Assembly: GCA_002713555.1 (NCBI GenBank)
Contig: PATG01000107.1
Coordinates: 1-16,128, forward strand
DNA length: 16,128 bases
Reading direction: 5' to 3'
Origin: Planctomycetaceae bacterium
GTDB taxonomy: Bacteria; Planctomycetota; Planctomycetia; Pirellulales; Lacipirellulaceae
The stretch's first letter is position 1, and every line of letters starts with the position of its first letter. A program made the position numbers and the translations under genes. Positions 15,300 to 16,128 of the stretch are shown here, in pieces. The notes below the pieces were generated by a model, which saw only the letters and a program-made list of their open reading frames with translations, was not told the origin of the DNA and made no database searches.

Positions 15300-15899
15300 C
15301 ACAACCAGGTAGTACACCAGCGACCGTGCTATCGGACTTCCATGTCCGACCATATGCAACCAGCTTGGGGTATGAATAATGTTTGGCAACGCGCCATAAC
15401 GATTCAATTGGCGAGCATTCCTTGCACGCAAAAATGGCAATCCATAAATCACACTGCCAAAAAAAGTCGGCGAATTCTAGGAAACGAGCCCACCTGCAGC
15501 CAGACCATTTCACCCAGTGCTGTCACCTATAAAAATGGCGAAACGAGAATCCCGAAACCTACTGTCAGCAAGTCGTTGGCAGGCCACCTCAGCACGCTGG
15601 CAACTTACTAAGTCAGCGCAAGAAACTCACAAAACGGGCCAGTATCACCCATATCTGAGGGAGATGTTATCCGACGAAAGCCGGAGCAAACATGAATGCC
15701 CCTTGGGGTAATTAATAAATGTACACCTTCCTGCTACTTTCCCCACACCCCGCAGTGCTAGCACGGCAGTCGGAAAAGCTCTTCAGGAATGACATGACCT
15801 TCTCATACACACCCCAAGCACCAGTAGCCGCATACTCGAGTGGCCAGCTGGACGCCATGCACCGCGATACCAGGTAGAAAATCGTCTACAAATCTGTAA
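15300..15899. other. Gap upstream of the large secreted protein, no clear gene
   Basis: The first 153 bases are an in-frame extension of the large gene that is probably leader. It contains a stem TCGGAC (15332-15337) with GTCCGA (15344-15349). Two short plus-strand frames are present. One starts at ATG 15535 (MAKRESRNLLSASRWQ, stop 15709-15711). The other starts at ATG 15719 (MYTFLLLSPHPAVLARQSEK, 52 codons, stop 15875-15877). Neither matches a family I know nor has a good ribosome site. TGTACACCTTCC begins at 15720 and could be the TG-starting outer end of an IS3-type element. The last part is probably decayed recombinase sequence. Confidence 0.3.
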
Positions 15900-16004
15900 A
15901 CCGGTCGTCGTTGGCCGACCCACTGCCAAAGAATTTGTAAAAACATTCAAAAACTTCTGGGCAACGTACACCTCGACACCACCACACTGTACGTCAAGGT
16001 TGCG
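15900..16004 (+). pseudogene. C-terminal remnant of a tyrosine recombinase (phage-type integrase)
   Basis: The plus-strand frame preserves IQKLLGNVHLDTTTLYVKVA (15945-16004). This is the classic end of tyrosine recombinases: helix with I-Q-x-L-L-G-[HN], T-T, then the nucleophile Tyr (codon 15990-15992). Just before it, RWPTHCQRICKNIQ resembles the box-II segment (S-F-A-T-H-L-L-x-x-x-x-D-I-R-T-I-Q) with a few residues missing. In the same frame a stop codon sits at 15897-15899, so the gene is broken upstream. The usual His after LLG is Asn here. The downstream end is cut by the IS3 fragment. It is too short to act and must be a remnant. Confidence 0.6.
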
Positions 16005-16013
16005 TGCCCTACA

Positions 16014-16128
16014 CTTGTGATTAACTCGCCAACCTTCTGCTCGCAGCAAGGCTGTCACACGGCGGTAGCCATAACGGCCGTATTCGCTGGCCAATTGCAC
16101 TATGCGGCGAATTAACCGTGGTTCATCG
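16014..16128 (-). pseudogene. IS3-family transposase (orfB) fragment, HTH_21 region
   Basis: Reading leftward from the window edge, 38 codons match the N-terminal helix-turn-helix region of IS3-family OrfB: DEPRLIRRIVQLA, then EYGRYGYRRVTALLRAEGW and RVNHK. After Lys (16014-16016) the family normally continues R-V-x-R-I/L-W; here the sequence switches to unrelated DNA, read in the other direction as a tyrosine recombinase tail. The catalytic DDE core is missing on this side. The upstream part of orfB and orfA would lie beyond 16128. This is a truncated, inactive copy. Confidence 0.75.

Noticed and set aside
15057..15611. Plus-strand 184-codon frame
   Set aside because: Mostly antisense to the N-terminal part and leader of the large secreted protein; composition suggests a shadow frame.
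15783..16100. A 105-residue minus-strand open frame beginning MQLASEYGRYGYRRV
   Set aside because: Only its first part is IS3 orfB. After the NHK motif it is antisense to a tyrosine recombinase tail, so it is not one protein.

Overview
The window looks like a piece of a planctomycete chromosome, most likely Pirellulales. I infer this from protein families and style, not from a database search. The signs are a short SecA-like ATPase ending in GQDPYLD, a secreted protein rich in Tyr/Gly/Pro, a very large secreted protein resembling family 10 glycosyl hydrolases, and a Cys-x-x-Cys zinc-knuckle tail on the protein entering from the left. Several genes lack a good Shine-Dalgarno site, and GC content is moderate.

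Layout from left to right. The C-terminal end of a plus-strand protein (2-190) meets aroA (EPSP synthase, minus, 338-1627). A 503-base divergent gap with strong RNA-hairpin potential follows. Next is a DUF3127 protein with an SSB-like acidic tail (plus, 2131-2508). It converges on a short SecA-like ATPase (minus) over a shared hairpin. Upstream of SecA on the minus strand lie a lipoprotein with a disordered linker and a C-terminal beta domain, a small secreted protein with two NPYVK motifs, and a secreted M13 (neprilysin-type) zinc metallopeptidase. A 318-base divergent gap leads to queG and dus on the plus strand, two tRNA-modification enzymes that probably form an operon. They converge on a roughly 1,280-residue secreted protein on the minus strand (11463-15299). 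The right end (about 15.7-16.1 kb) is a mobile-element graveyard: the C-terminal end of a tyrosine recombinase (plus) abuts the truncated start of an IS3-family transposase (minus).

The genes fall into three themes. One is core metabolism and RNA modification (aroA, queG, dus). The second is the cell envelope or periplasm: the lipoprotein, the small secreted protein, the M13 peptidase and the large GHL10-like protein, with a SecA-like motor nearby. The third is DNA-linked: DUF3127 and the broken mobile elements. No rRNA, tRNA or CRISPR array was seen. The most unusual items are the SecA-like ATPase that lacks the two-helix finger region, the SSB-like tip on the DUF3127 protein, and the hybrid recombinase/IS3 junction. 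A likely leaderless queG transcript and the structured aroA/DUF3127 gap are also worth attention.
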